Positions 42,423 to 53,958 of a stretch of DNA of 64,000 nucleotides are shown here, piece by piece. Each line of letters begins with the position of its first letter. Position 1 is the stretch's first letter. The stretch spans positions 186,001 to 250,000 of the forward strand of contig CAWKGC010000022.1 of the NCBI GenBank assembly GCA_963849005.1, written 5' to 3'. Source of the DNA: CAWKGC01 sp963849005. Lineage in GTDB: Bacteria > Pseudomonadota > Gammaproteobacteria > Burkholderiales > Usitatibacteraceae. The notes under the pieces are model-generated. The model was not told where the DNA came from, ran no database searches, and saw only the letters and a program-made list of their open reading frames with translations. Made by a program: the position numbers and the translations under genes.

Positions 42423-44171
42423 CTAGAGGTCTTCGGCGAGGATCATTTCCGAGATGCCCTTGCCGCCGGGCACCATCGGGAAGACGTTCTCGGTCTGGTC
42501 GGTGATGAAATCCATGAACACCAGGCGGTCCTTCATCGCGAAGGCTTCCTTGATCGCCCCCTCCACGTCGCCCGGCTTGTCGATGCGCATGCCGACATGC
42601 CCGTAGGCTTCCGCGAGCTTGACGAAATCGGGCAGGGCGTCCATGTACGATTCGGCGTAGCGATTGCCGTGGAAGAACTGCTGCCACTGCCGGACCATGC
42701 CCATGTAGCGGTTGTTCAGGTTAAGGATCTTCACGGGCAGGTGGTACTGCTTGCAGGTGGAAAGCTCCTGGATGCACATCTGGATCGAGGCCTCGCCGGT
42801 CACGCAGGCGACCTCGGCGTCGGGGAAGGCGAGCTTCACGCCCATCGCGTAAGGAAGGCCGACGCCCATCGTTCCCAGCCCGCCGGAATTGATCCAGCGC
42901 CGCGGCTTGGCGAAACGGTAGTACTGCGCGGCCCACATCTGGTGTTGCCCGACATCCGAGGTGACGAAGGCATCCCCTCCGGTCACCCGGGAAAGCGTCT
43001 CGATCACGAACTGCGGCTTGATCAGCGCGGACTTGCGGTCGTACTTGAGGCAGTCCTTGGCGCGCCACTCGTCGATCTGCGACCACCACGCCGCGAGCGC
43101 CGCCGGATCGGGCCGCGCCGGGGACGACTTCAACTGGGCGAGCAATTCCTGCAGCACGTCCCGGACGTGCCCGACGATGGGCACGTCGACGCGCACGCGC
43201 TTCGAGATCGACGAGGGATCGATGTCGATATGGATGATGCGGCGCGCGAGGTTTCCCTTGGCGAAGTGCTCCGGGTTGCCGATGACGCGGTCGTCGAAGC
43301 GCGCGCCGACGGCGAGCAGCACATCGCACTCCTGCATGCCGAGATTGGCCTCGACCGTGCCGTGCATGCCGAGCATGCCGACAAACTGCCTGTCCGTGGC
43401 GGGATACGCGCCCAGGCCCATCAAGGTGTTCGTGCAGGGAAATTCAAGCAGGCGCACGAGTTCGGTCAGTTCGGCAGTCGCCTCGCCGAGAATCGCGCCT
43501 CCGCCGACGTAGACCATGGGCCGCTTGGCGCCGAGCAGCAGCTGCAGCGCCTTCCTGATCTGCCCGGAGTGCCCTTTCACCACCGGGTTGTAGGAGCGCA
43601 TGGAAACGTGTTCCGGGTAGTGAAAGCGCGCCGTTTGCGCGGAGATGTCCTTGGGGATGTCGACCAGCACCGGGCCGGGCCGGCCCGTAGTGGCGATCTG
43701 GAAGGCCTTCTTGATCGTGATGGCGAGCTGGTTCACGTCCTTCACGAGGAAATTGTGCTTCACGCACGGGCGCGTGATGCCCACGGTATCGCACTCCTGG
43801 AACGCATCCTCGCCGATGGCGTGTGTCGGCACCTGCCCCGTGAGGACCACCATGGGGATTGAGTCCATGTAGGCGGTGGCGATGCCGGTCACCGCATTCG
43901 TGACTCCCGGGCCGCTGGTAACCAGGGCAACGCCGGGCCTGCCGGTTGCGCGCGCATACCCGTCCGCCGCGTGGACCGCGCCTTGCTCATGGCGGGCGAG
44001 GATGTGCGTGACCGCGTCCTGCTTGAAGATCGCGTCATAGATGTGAAGTACCGCGCCGCCGGGATAGCCGAAGATGAATTGCACCCCCTCCTCGCGAAGG
44101 CAGCGTATGGCGATCTCGGCGCCGGTCAGGGTCTCTCCGGTCTCGGCGAGCGGAGGAAGCTTGAGTTCCAT
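42423..44171 (-). CDS. ilvB: Acetolactate synthase large catalytic subunit
   Basis: 582 residues of the ThDP-dependent family: N-terminal PYR domain with FGYPGGAVLHIYDAIF and the catalytic Glu in LARHEQGAVHAADGYARATG, central FAD-binding domain (VGARFDDRVIGNPEHFAKG), and C-terminal ThDP-binding segment (CVTGEASIQMCIQELSTC with NLNNRYMGMVRQWQ). It condenses pyruvate to acetolactate, or pyruvate with 2-oxobutyrate. The open frame reaches 44348; MELKLPPLAE at 44171 is chosen because a promoter lies just upstream. Confidence 0.96.
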   Translation of the reverse strand: MELKLPPLAETGETLTGAEIAIRCLREEGVQFIFGYPGGAVLHIYDAIFKQDAVTHILARHEQGAVHAADGYARATGRPGVALVTSGPGVTNAVTGIATAYMDSIPMVVLTGQVPTHAIGEDAFQECDTVGITRPCVKHNFLVKDVNQLAITIKKAFQIATTGRPGPVLVDIPKDISAQTARFHYPEHVSMRSYNPVVKGHSGQIRKALQLLLGAKRPMVYVGGGAILGEATAELTELVRLLEFPCTNTLMGLGAYPATDRQFVGMLGMHGTVEANLGMQECDVLLAVGARFDDRVIGNPEHFAKGNLARRIIHIDIDPSSISKRVRVDVPIVGHVRDVLQELLAQLKSSPARPDPAALAAWWSQIDEWRAKDCLKYDRKSALIKPQFVIETLSRVTGGDAFVTSDVGQHQMWAAQYYRFAKPRRWINSGGLGTMGVGLPYAMGVKLAFPDAEVACVTGEASIQMCIQELSTCKQYHLPVKILNLNNRYMGMVRQWQQFFHGNRYAESYMDALPDFVKLAEAYGHVGMRIDKPGDVEGAIKEAFAMKDRLVFMDFITDQTENVFPMVPGGKGISEMILAEDL

Positions 44172-44211
44172 GAATTCTTGGCTCTGGTGGTTTTGTGCAG
44201 TGCAACCATGA

Positions 44212-44240
44212 ACATTAACGGGGGCGACTGCGTTGGTCAA
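44212..44240 (-). promoter_or_regulatory. Predicted promoter of ilvB-ilvH-ilvC
   Basis: Minus strand: TTGACC (44240-44235), exact 17-base spacer, TAATGT (44217-44212). The start would be near 44205, about 34 bases before ilvB. I see no branched-chain leader peptide in this short leader. Confidence 0.55.
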
Positions 44241-44347
44241 GCAATGCGGCCTGCGCTCGTCCGCAAACGCGTTCCTTGCTACCATCTGCCGCACGGTGCG
44301 CCCGCCGCAGGGACCTGCCGCGTCGGCGCGAACCAAAGGAGAATCCA

Positions 44348-44914
44348 CTGGCCACCCGCAAGGAGATGAACGATTTCCTGGCCTCGGTAGAGCGCCGGGC
44401 GTTCAAGCAGTGCATGTTCTCCGTCCGCGAGGAGCAGGCGGCGCTCGACATCGTGCAGGATTCGATGCTCAAGCTCTCCGAAAGCTACAGCGCGCGTCCC
44501 GCGGGGGAGCTGCCCCTCCTTTTCCAGCGCATCGTCCAGAATGGCATCCGCGACCATTACCGGCGAACCAAGGTCCGCTCGACGTGGACCACCCTGCTTT
44601 CCTCGATGGGCATTTCGAAGGATGGCGAGGATTCCGACCCCCTGGACACGATGGAGGTCGAGGACGACCGCTCCGTGCCGACCAGCCCGGCCGACCAGCT
44701 CGAGCAAGGGCAGGTCATGGCGGCAATCGAGGAGGCGGTCGCCACGCTTCCCGCGCGTCAACGCCAAGCCTTCATCCTGCGTTATTGGGAGGAATTCGAT
44801 GTCAGTGAAACGGCCAAGGCAATGGGTTGCTCCGAGGGTAGCGTCAAGACGCACTGCTCGCGGGCCACGCACGCTTTGGCGATACTGCTGCGGTCGAAAG
44901 GGATAACCCTATGA
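44348..44914 (+). CDS. ECF-type RNA polymerase sigma factor
   Basis: 188 residues with region 2 (FLASVERRAFKQCMFSVREEQAALDIVQDSMLKLSE, then PLLFQRIVQNGIRDHYRR) and region 4 (LPARQRQAFILRYWEEFDVSETAKAMGCSEGSVKTHCSRA). The usual start seems to be a CTG at 44348, seven bases after AAAGGAGA; the next ATG (44366) has its Shine-Dalgarno-like sequence touching the start. Either CTG is the true initiator or one base is misread. It heads a four-gene overlapping cassette; its stop overlaps the next ATG (44911-44914). Confidence 0.88.
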   Translation: MATRKEMNDFLASVERRAFKQCMFSVREEQAALDIVQDSMLKLSESYSARPAGELPLLFQRIVQNGIRDHYRRTKVRSTWTTLLSSMGISKDGEDSDPLDTMEVEDDRSVPTSPADQLEQGQVMAAIEEAVATLPARQRQAFILRYWEEFDVSETAKAMGCSEGSVKTHCSRATHALAILLRSKGITL

Positions 44915-45276
44915 ATGACAAAGACTTTAATTCAAAGCTGGCAAGCTACCTGAAGCGCGGCGAGTCCGCGATCGGCGAGATCAACGAGGTCAGGCTTCGT
45001 TCCGCGCGCTTGCGCGCCATGGAGGCCTTCCGCGAGCCCGTGCGCCTGCTCGGGCTGGTGACGATTCCCGGGCCGGCGGCGATGCTCAAGTACTCCTTCA
45101 TCCAACGGCCGCTCCTGCTGCTCCCGGTCGCGGTCCTGATCGCGGTGTTGGCCACCGCCAACCTGCGCCAGAACGACCCCGGCGAGCTCGATGCCCAGTT
45201 GCTCACCGGCGAATTGCCGATCGAAGCCTTCCTCGACAAGGACTTCTCCTCGTGGCTGGACGACGCCTCGCACTGA
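44911..45276 (+). CDS. DUF3619-family membrane protein, possible anti-sigma factor
   Basis: 121 residues. A charged cytoplasmic N-terminus (about 1-65, with KLASYLKRGESAIGEI and RLRSARLRAMEAF) is followed by one membrane helix (about 69-87) and a short acidic periplasmic tail ending DKDFSSWLDD. The start overlaps the stop of the sigma-factor gene (ATGA). This topology and coupling resemble single-pass anti-sigma factors. The family is uncharacterised; an anti-sigma role is inference from context. Confidence 0.8.
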   Translation: MNDKDFNSKLASYLKRGESAIGEINEVRLRSARLRAMEAFREPVRLLGLVTIPGPAAMLKYSFIQRPLLLLPVAVLIAVLATANLRQNDPGELDAQLLTGELPIEAFLDKDFSSWLDDASH

Positions 45277-45671
45277 CGCTTGCCGCGGGCCTGCTGGCCT
45301 TTGCCACGCTCGCCGGCGCAGAGTCGAAGGAACCTCCGAAAACACCGCCTACCCCCTGGGCAAGCCTTTCGAACGAGCAGAAACAGGTGCTGGCCCCGGT
45401 GGCGAAGGACTGGGATGCGATGCCGCCCTACCAGCAGCAACGCCTGGTCTCGGCGGCGCGGAACTACCCCAAGCTGCAGCCCGTGCAAAAAGAGCGCTTC
45501 CAGGAACGCCTGCGAGACTGGGCGGCAATGTCGCCGGAGCAACGCAAGGAGGCCCGCGAGCGCTTCCAGAACATGCAGAAGCTGCCCCCGGCCAAGCAGC
45601 ATGAATTGCGCGAAAAATGGATCGAGCACAAGGGCGATCCGAACACGGGAACGCCGCCGCGCGCCCCGTGA
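45252..45671 (+). CDS. DUF3106-family exported protein
   Basis: 139 residues with a signal peptide (about 1-24, from a GTG start at 45252 inside the preceding gene) and a helical, charged mature region of short repeats: WASLSNEQKQVLAPVAKDWDAM, QRLVSAARNYPKLQPVQKERF, WAAMSPEQRKEARERFQNM. This pattern recalls small periplasmic stress proteins of the Spy/CpxP kind, but homology is not established. It overlaps DUF3619 by 25 bases and the RDD gene by four, so the products are made together. Confidence 0.8.
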   Translation: MAGRRLALTLAAGLLAFATLAGAESKEPPKTPPTPWASLSNEQKQVLAPVAKDWDAMPPYQQQRLVSAARNYPKLQPVQKERFQERLRDWAAMSPEQRKEARERFQNMQKLPPAKQHELREKWIEHKGDPNTGTPPRAP

Positions 45672-46075
45672 CCCCCGCAGGGCTGGTTCGGCGTGCCTTC
45701 AGCGCGCTCTACGACCTGGTGCTGGTTGCCGCCCTGCTTCTCGTGGCGACCTTCCCGTTCCTTGCGCTGGCGGGCGATTCCACGAGCGGTGTCCAGCGAA
45801 ACCTCCTGCAGTTCTACGTGCTTGTCGTGGCGGGCGCCTACTTCATTCCCTGCTGGACGCTCGGCGGCCAGACGCTGGCAATGAAGACATGGCGGGTCCG
45901 CCTGACGATGGCCGACGGCAGCGTGCCCGGGGTGCGGATCGCGTTGAAGCGCTACCTGCTGGCCCTGCTTTCGCTTGCGCTCGCCGGCACCGGGTTCCTC
46001 TGGGCCTTCCTCGACAGCGACCGGCAATTCCTTCACGATCGCCTGTGCGGGACGCGGCTCGTCATGGCCCCTTGA
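45668..46075 (+). CDS. RDD-family membrane protein
   Basis: 135 residues with an RDD domain: LVRRAFSALYDLVLVAALLLV (helix 1, with the Arg and Asp features), CWTLGGQTLAMKTWRVRL, LKRYLLALLSLALAGTGFLWAF and the tail DRLCGTRLV. Some RDD proteins have been linked to ion transport; the role here is unknown. I start it at GTG 45668, which overlaps the DUF3106 stop (GTGA). Last gene of the cassette; it converges on lptG. Confidence 0.83.
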   Translation: MTPAGLVRRAFSALYDLVLVAALLLVATFPFLALAGDSTSGVQRNLLQFYVLVVAGAYFIPCWTLGGQTLAMKTWRVRLTMADGSVPGVRIALKRYLLALLSLALAGTGFLWAFLDSDRQFLHDRLCGTRLVMAP

Positions 46076-46084
46076 GGCCCCGGC

Positions 46085-47155
46085 CTAGCGCCGTTCGGCC
46101 CAGGCCAGTCCCGCGACCGCCATTGCAAGGAAAATCGCCGTCGGCAGGCCTGCGGAGATCTCCGAAGGCCAGTTGTTCAGGAGTCCCAGGTGCGAGAATA
46201 GCCGCCCGGAGAAATGGAAACCCACCCCCAGCAGGATGCCAAGCACCACCTTTGCGCCCAGGCCGCCCACACGGCTGTGCTGCACCGCGAAGGGGATCGC
46301 GAGCACCATCATGATGATCGCGGCGACCGGGTAGAGCGCCTTGTTCCAGAGCGCGATCTCATGGCGCGTGGTGCGCTGGCGATTGTCGCGCAAGTGCTCG
46401 ATGTAGGAGACCAGCTTCGTTGCCGACATCTGCTCCGGAACGATCCTCAGCACCGAAAGCATGTCCGGGGTCAACACGGAGTTCCAGACGGCAACCGGGA
46501 GCTTCTCCAGCACGGTGCGATCCCCGCTGAAGCGCGTGAGTTCCACGTTGGACAAGGACCATTTGTTCGGCCCCGAGTAGGTTCCGCTCTCGGCGCGGCT
46601 GATCGTGGTGAGCCGGTTGGCGTTGTCGAACTCGTAGATGCGCAGGTTCACCAGCTTCGCGTCGCCCGTCACGTCCTGGATGTTGACGAAACTGCGGTCG
46701 TCCTTGATCCAGAATCCCGAGCGGAACTCGCGCGCGACGATCGCGCTGGTCGCCTTGAGCCTCAGGTTCATCGCCGCCTCGTCGGAATGGGGCGCCACGA
46801 ACTCGCCGAAGAGAAGCGTTGCGACCGCAACCACGCCGCCGGCAGAGGCGACGTAGCCTGCCAACCGCACCAGCGAGAGCCCCGAGGCGCGCATGACGGT
46901 AAGTTCCGATTGCTCGGAAAGGCGCGCGAGCACAAACAGCGTGCCGATAAGTCCGGAGACGGGCAGGACCACATAGACATGCGCAGGGATCGAAAGGGCC
47001 ACGTAGCCGAGCAACGCAGTTAGGCGATAGTTGCCCTTGCCCAGGTCGTTGAGTTCCCGGATCAGGTCGAAGAACGCGAACAGGGCAAGCAGCGCCACCA
47101 GCACCACCAGCGTGGTGAAGAGGATTTCGCGGGCGATGTAACGGGCGAGCACCAT
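46085..47155 (-). CDS. lptG: LPS export ABC transporter permease LptG/LptF family
   Basis: 356 residues of the YjgP/YjgQ family: three N-terminal helices (MVLARYIAREILFTTLVVLVALLALFAFFDL), a periplasmic beta-jellyroll domain (about 130-260), and three C-terminal helices (VAAIIMMVLAIPFAVQHSR and GILLGVGFHFSGRLFSHLG, the latter favouring LptG). With LptF and LptB it extracts lipopolysaccharide from the inner membrane. lptF, usually adjacent, is not in this window. The start at 47155 is preferred over 47221 because the family begins at VLARYIAREI. Confidence 0.88.
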   Translation of the reverse strand: MVLARYIAREILFTTLVVLVALLALFAFFDLIRELNDLGKGNYRLTALLGYVALSIPAHVYVVLPVSGLIGTLFVLARLSEQSELTVMRASGLSLVRLAGYVASAGGVVAVATLLFGEFVAPHSDEAAMNLRLKATSAIVAREFRSGFWIKDDRSFVNIQDVTGDAKLVNLRIYEFDNANRLTTISRAESGTYSGPNKWSLSNVELTRFSGDRTVLEKLPVAVWNSVLTPDMLSVLRIVPEQMSATKLVSYIEHLRDNRQRTTRHEIALWNKALYPVAAIIMMVLAIPFAVQHSRVGGLGAKVVLGILLGVGFHFSGRLFSHLGLLNNWPSEISAGLPTAIFLAMAVAGLAWAERR

Positions 47156-47166
47156 CGCGGGACGGG

Positions 47167-47451
47167 TCAGCCCGGCAGGAGCGCGTTGGCGAGCAACAGC
47201 ACCAGTGCCAGCCAGACCCAAAGCAGGATTCCGAACGCCACGAATGGAATATGGCGATCGATGATGAAGCGCGGCATGATCGCGCGGACGAGCCGCGTGA
47301 CCGGGCTCGTGATCACCCTGAACAACTGGAACACGAAATTCTCGTTGCGCCTGCTCCCGGCGAAGACCGCGACGAGGGCCTGCCCGAGAAACGCGAATCC
47401 GGCCACTTCGACGAGGGCCTTGGCAATCCTGATCAACAGCACGTAGTCCAT
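47167..47451 (-). CDS. Small membrane protein of unknown function
   Basis: 94 residues starting MDYVLLIRIAKALVEVAGFAF, with two hydrophobic segments (about 12-31 and 68-90) and a basic stretch between (SPVTRLVRAIMPRFIIDRHIP). The SPVTRLVRAIMP part resembles the YggT pattern, but this is a guess. It lies 11 bases upstream of lptG on the same strand, so the two may be cotranscribed. The frame is open further upstream into the terminator, so this ATG is the sensible start. Confidence 0.6.
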   Translation of the reverse strand: MDYVLLIRIAKALVEVAGFAFLGQALVAVFAGSRRNENFVFQLFRVITSPVTRLVRAIMPRFIIDRHIPFVAFGILLWVWLALVLLLANALLPG

Positions 47452-47495
47452 GTCACGTCCGCAAGGCTGCGCGCGATGGCGCGAATGAAAAGGGC

Positions 47496-47529
47496 AAAAA
47501 AAAGCCCGCGCCACCTTTGGCGCGGGCTT
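47496..47529 (-). terminator. Rho-independent terminator after the symporter gene
   Basis: AAGCCCGCGCCA (47502-47513) pairs perfectly with TGGCGCGGGCTT (47518-47529) around CCTT; on the minus strand eight T residues follow (47503-47496). It separates the symporter operon from the small membrane protein and lptG. Confidence 0.92.
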
Positions 47530-47545
47530 GATCTTACTACGGGGC

Positions 47546-49616
47546 TCAGGTGCCCTGCGTCTCGATGTCGCCCTTGAGGTGCGGGTAGCGCACGTGGTCG
47601 ACCAGTTCCTGCACTTCTTTCGAAGGTGCCGGCGTGAGCAGGCTGACGACGAAGATCGTGGCAATGCCGATCAGGCACGCCGAACATCCCCGCCGAGATC
47701 GGCTCCAGCCCGAACCATTTGGTGATCGGGGTGGTCCCGAACCATTGAATGAACGTCGGGTAGGTATGCACCATGTAGTACAGGCACGTTCCAAGCCCGG
47801 CGATTATGCCCGCGATCGCCCCCCATTTCGACGCCCGTTTCCAGAAGATGCCCATGACAAGGGCGGGGAAGAACGCCGAGGCCGCGATCGAGAACGCCGC
47901 GCCGACCAGGAACAGGATGTTCCCCGGTTTCAGCGACGTCACGTACGCGGCGATGATGGCCACCGCGAGCAGCAGGAACTTGGACACCGTGATGCGCACG
48001 CCCGGCGACGCGTTCGGGTTGACCATCTTGTAGTACACGTCGTGGGACAGCGCGTTGGCGATCGTGAGGAGCAATCCGTCAGCGGTGGAAAGCGCCGCCG
48101 CCAGGCCGCCGGCCGCCACCAGCCCCGAAATCACGTATGGCAGGCCCGCGATTTCCGGCGTCGCCAGCACGATGATGTCGCCGCCGATTACCATCTCCGC
48201 CAACTGCACGATGCCGTCACCGTTGACGTCGACGATGTTCATCAGGGTCTTGTCCACCGACTGCCACGCATTCACCCAGGCAGGCAGGTCCTTGAAGGCC
48301 ACGCCGACCACGCTCGTATAGACGTCGAACTTGGCCAGCACGGCGAGTGCCGGTGCGGTGAAGTAGAGCAGGAAGATGAAGAACAGCGACCAGAACACCG
48401 AGACGCGCGCCTCCTGCACCGATGGCGTCGTGTAGTAGCGCATCAGGATGTGCGGAAGCGCCGCCGTGCCGAACATCATGCAGAACACCACGCCGATGAA
48501 GTTCCACTTGGCGGTGTCGCGCGCGGCCTCGTCCTTGCCCGGGTACGGCGTCGCATGCGGCCTCGGCGGACCGGTGCGGCCGGCAGCGGCAGCCCGGTCT
48601 GCAGTCCACTTGGCCTTCGCCGCCTCAGGCGTGGCCGGGAAGTCCTTGAGCGCCTTCTCGGCCGCGTCGATCTTCGCCTTTTCCGCCGAGGCAGCCTTCA
48701 GGTCCTCGATGCTCTTGGCGAGCGCGTCCTTCTCTGACTGGTACGACCCGGGCAGGCCCTTGATCTTCGCTTCCGCCGCCTTGGCGCGATCGGCGAAGAT
48801 GCCGCGTACCTCGAGTTCCTTCGGGTCGACCGTGAGCTTCTTCTCCAGTGCCGTGACTCTCTCGAGCACGCCGCCGTAGACGAATTGCGGCAACGGGATG
48901 CCGGTCTCCTTCACCGACAGCCAGACCACCGGGATCATGTAGGCGATGATCAGGATCACGTACTGCGCCACCTGCGTCCAGGTCACCGCCTTCATGCCGC
49001 CGAGGAAGGAGCAAACGAGGATGCCGGCAAGGCCGACGAACACGCCGATCTCGAACGGCAGGCCGGTGAACCGGCTGGTGATCAGCCCGACGCCATAGAT
49101 TTGCGCAACCACATAGGTGAACGACGCCAGGATTGCCGCGAACACGCCGAGCGAGCGGACGAAGTTGCCGCCATAGCGGGCCCCGAGGAAGTCCGGAATG
49201 GTGAACTGGCCGAACTTGCGCAGGTAGGGCGCCAGCAACAGCGCCACCAGCACGTAACCGCCGGTCCAGCCCATGATGAAGGAAAGCCCGTCGAAGCCCG
49301 TGAGGTAGAGCGTTCCGGCCATGCCGATGAACGACGCCGCGCTCATCCAGTCCGCGCCGGTCGCCATGCCGTTGAAGAATGCGGGCACCCTTCGACCTGC
49401 CACGTAGTATTCCGCGACCTCCAGCGTGCGGCTCATGATGCCGATGCCGGCATAGAGCAGGATCGTGAACACCAGGAAGCAGTAGCCGATCCACTTGTTC
49501 GACATGCCCATCTGCTCGGCGATCGCGAGGATCACCACGAAGAGGATGAAGCCGCCGGTATAGAAGCTGTAGTACTTCTTGAGTTGTTGCTTGAACGCGC
49601 TGTGCGAGACGGCCAT
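47546..49616 (-). CDS. Sodium:solute symporter (VC_2705/ActP-like), with one frameshift near the C-terminus
   Basis: About 690 residues with SSS-family helices: WIGYCFLVFTILLYAGIGI, VPAFFNGMATGADWMSAASFIGMAG, FVRSLGVFAAILASFTYVVAQIYG, VAAGGLAAALSTADGLLLTIANALSHD. A long hydrophilic insert (about 255-350, alanine/lysine rich) is a feature of this subfamily. An extra base near 47674 (GTGCCTGATC for GTGCTGATC) breaks the last 43 residues, which continue as LIGIATIFVVSLLTPAPSKE to the stop at 47546. Probably takes up acetate or another short carboxylate: it is paired with DUF4212 and lies near acs and a CrbS-like kinase. Confidence 0.88.
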
Positions 49617-49882
49617 TAGTCGAGCTCCCCTTCGTCAACACCGTGGTCGAGGTCCAGCTGCTTCATCTTCCACGCGTAGTAACCGATGATGAGCACGTAG
49701 ATGATGAGCGATCCCTGGGCGGCCATGTAGAACGAGAACGGCCAGCCGAAGAAGTTGTAGGCGGCGAGCGGAATTGCGTACCAGGCAAGCACGAACGTTG
49801 CGATGAACCAGATGACGAGCAGAACCGCCGTGATGACGAGGTTCTTGCGCCAGTAGTCGACGTGCGTTTCGGTGAGCTGCAT
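49616..49882 (-). CDS. DUF4212-family symporter small subunit
   Basis: 88 residues with two membrane helices (about 17-38 and 49-71) and the pattern YWRKNLVITAVLLVIWFIATFV ... FGWPFSFYMAAQGSLIIYVLIIGYYA. Such proteins are encoded just before VC_2705-type symporters and probably form a complex with them. The stop overlaps the symporter start by one base. AAGGAGGACCTCG precedes the ATG. Confidence 0.9.
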   Translation of the reverse strand: MQLTETHVDYWRKNLVITAVLLVIWFIATFVLAWYAIPLAAYNFFGWPFSFYMAAQGSLIIYVLIIGYYAWKMKQLDLDHGVDEGELD

Positions 49883-50028
49883 CGAGGTCCTCCTTGTTAT
49901 GGTTTTGCCGCGAATGCGGGAGAGAGGTGCCAGCGGGTGAATCGCTGCCATCGATCGCGGACGGGATCTTCTCCTCGGCGCGACCTGCCTGGCCCCGGGG
50001 AAGGGCCCTCCTCCTTGTTATTGCCCTG

Positions 50029-50073
50029 ATGTTAGGCGCTTTTTTTTGCTTCCGGCAATTAGGGTAAACCCTA
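50029..50073 (-). promoter_or_regulatory. Candidate activator palindrome and -10 of the symporter operon
   Basis: TAGGGTAAACCCTA (50060-50073) has perfect six-base inverted arms. On the minus strand TAACAT (50034-50029) gives a start near 50022, putting the palindrome centre at about -44.5, a typical activator position; there is no good -35. The nearest regulator is the FixJ-type protein encoded immediately upstream. No copy of the palindrome is seen before acs. Confidence 0.45.
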
Positions 50074-50139
50074 TGCGCCATTTCGGCCCGAAAATCGCCA
50101 TCCCGAGGCCGGAAACCAGCCGCCCGCACCAAATTCAAG

Positions 50140-50769
50140 TCATTGTTTCTGCTTTGATCTTGCCTGCAGGACTGCCTGCACCAGGTCGGCGACGGAGTTC
50201 GCCCCCAGTTTTTCCATCAGCCGGGCGCGATGCGCTTCGACCGTCTTGATGCTGATGGCGAGTTCTTCCGCGATCTCGCGGTTCATCTTCCCCGCAACCA
50301 CTCTGTCCATGACTTCCTGCTCGCGGTGCGAGAGCTGCGCGAAACGCCCCGCTGCCTCCTGTTCCTTTCCGCGCGCGGCCCGCATCGCACCGTCCCGCGC
50401 CAGGCAGTCGTGCACGAGCGCGACGATCTGGCGATAGTCGAAGGGCTTCTCGATGAAATCGACCGCGCCGCCCTTTACCGCGCGCACGGCCTCCGCGATA
50501 TCGGCACGCCCCGAAAGGAAGATCACCGGCATGACGATGTCGTGTTCGTTCAAGTACTGTTGCAGGTCAAGGCCGTTCATTCCCGGCATGTTGAGATCGA
50601 GCAACAGGCAACCGGGCTGCTCGGGCCGGTAGACCTCGACGAACTCCCGTGCATTGGCGAAGGCGCGCGCCTCGAGGCCCTCCCGCCGCACCAGCCACGC
50701 AAGCAGCTCGCGTATCGACTCGTCGTCGTCGACGATGAAGACGATCGGCGCCGCGGCCGGCGCGCTCAT
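50140..50769 (-). CDS. FixJ/NarL-type response regulator, CrbR-like
   Basis: 209 residues: an N-terminal receiver (acidic pocket VDDDES, phospho-acceptor D58 in LLLDLNMPGMNG, KPF switch lysine) and a C-terminal LuxR-type helix-turn-helix (LSHREQEVMDRVVAGKMNREIAEELAISIKTVEAHRARLMEKL). It is the likely DNA-binding output of the adjacent symporter-kinase, as CrbR is for CrbS, which activate acs in pseudomonads and Vibrio. The start overlaps the upstream receiver gene's stop (ATGA, 50766-50769). Confidence 0.88.
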   Translation of the reverse strand: MSAPAAAPIVFIVDDDESIRELLAWLVRREGLEARAFANAREFVEVYRPEQPGCLLLDLNMPGMNGLDLQQYLNEHDIVMPVIFLSGRADIAEAVRAVKGGAVDFIEKPFDYRQIVALVHDCLARDGAMRAARGKEQEAAGRFAQLSHREQEVMDRVVAGKMNREIAEELAISIKTVEAHRARLMEKLGANSVADLVQAVLQARSKQKQ

Positions 50770-51178
50770 GGCATGTCCGCCCCGGCCACGCCCGCCGGGC
50801 GTGCGAGGAGGGCGCGCACGCGGGCCACAAGGTCGTGCGTCGAAAACGGCTTCACCACGTAGTCGTCCGCGCCGGTGGCCAGGCCACGAACGACTTCCGC
50901 GGTGCCTCCACGGGCCGTGAGCATGAGGATCCTGGTGCGGGCGAACGCGGGATCGCCCCGGATGCGCCGGGCGATCTCCAGCCCACTGACCGAGGGAAGC
51001 ATGATGTCGAGGATCACGATGTCGGGCCGGAATGACGCCAGCGCCGCGAGCGCTTCCGCACCGTCGCGTGCCAGATGCGTCGAATGGCCGCAGCCCCTCA
51101 TGAGGAACTCGAGCGAGGTGGCGATGCTCGGTTCGTCCTCGGCAATGAGCACGCGGGCGGCAGTGGAAGCGGCAGCGC

Positions 51179-51182
<4 letters not shown>
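50766..51182 (-). CDS. Single-domain response regulator (receiver only)
   Basis: 138 residues, one receiver domain: acidic residues in IAEDEPS, phospho-acceptor D59 in DIVILDIMLPSVSG, the T/S and K switch residues in MLTARGGTAEVVRG and YVVKPF. There is no output domain beyond a short Pro/Ala tail. It lies between the kinase and the FixJ-type regulator and overlaps both by four bases, so the three are translated together. It may act as a phosphate sink or intermediate; this is inference. Confidence 0.88.
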
Positions 51183-53938
<2,756 letters not shown>

Positions 53939-53958
53939 GGCGGCCCGGATGCCTGTAT

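Noticed and set aside
47433..47545. C-terminal extension of the symporter open frame to 47433
   Set aside because: It results from the extra base near 47674; the proper frame stops at 47546 and the extension runs through the terminator hairpin.
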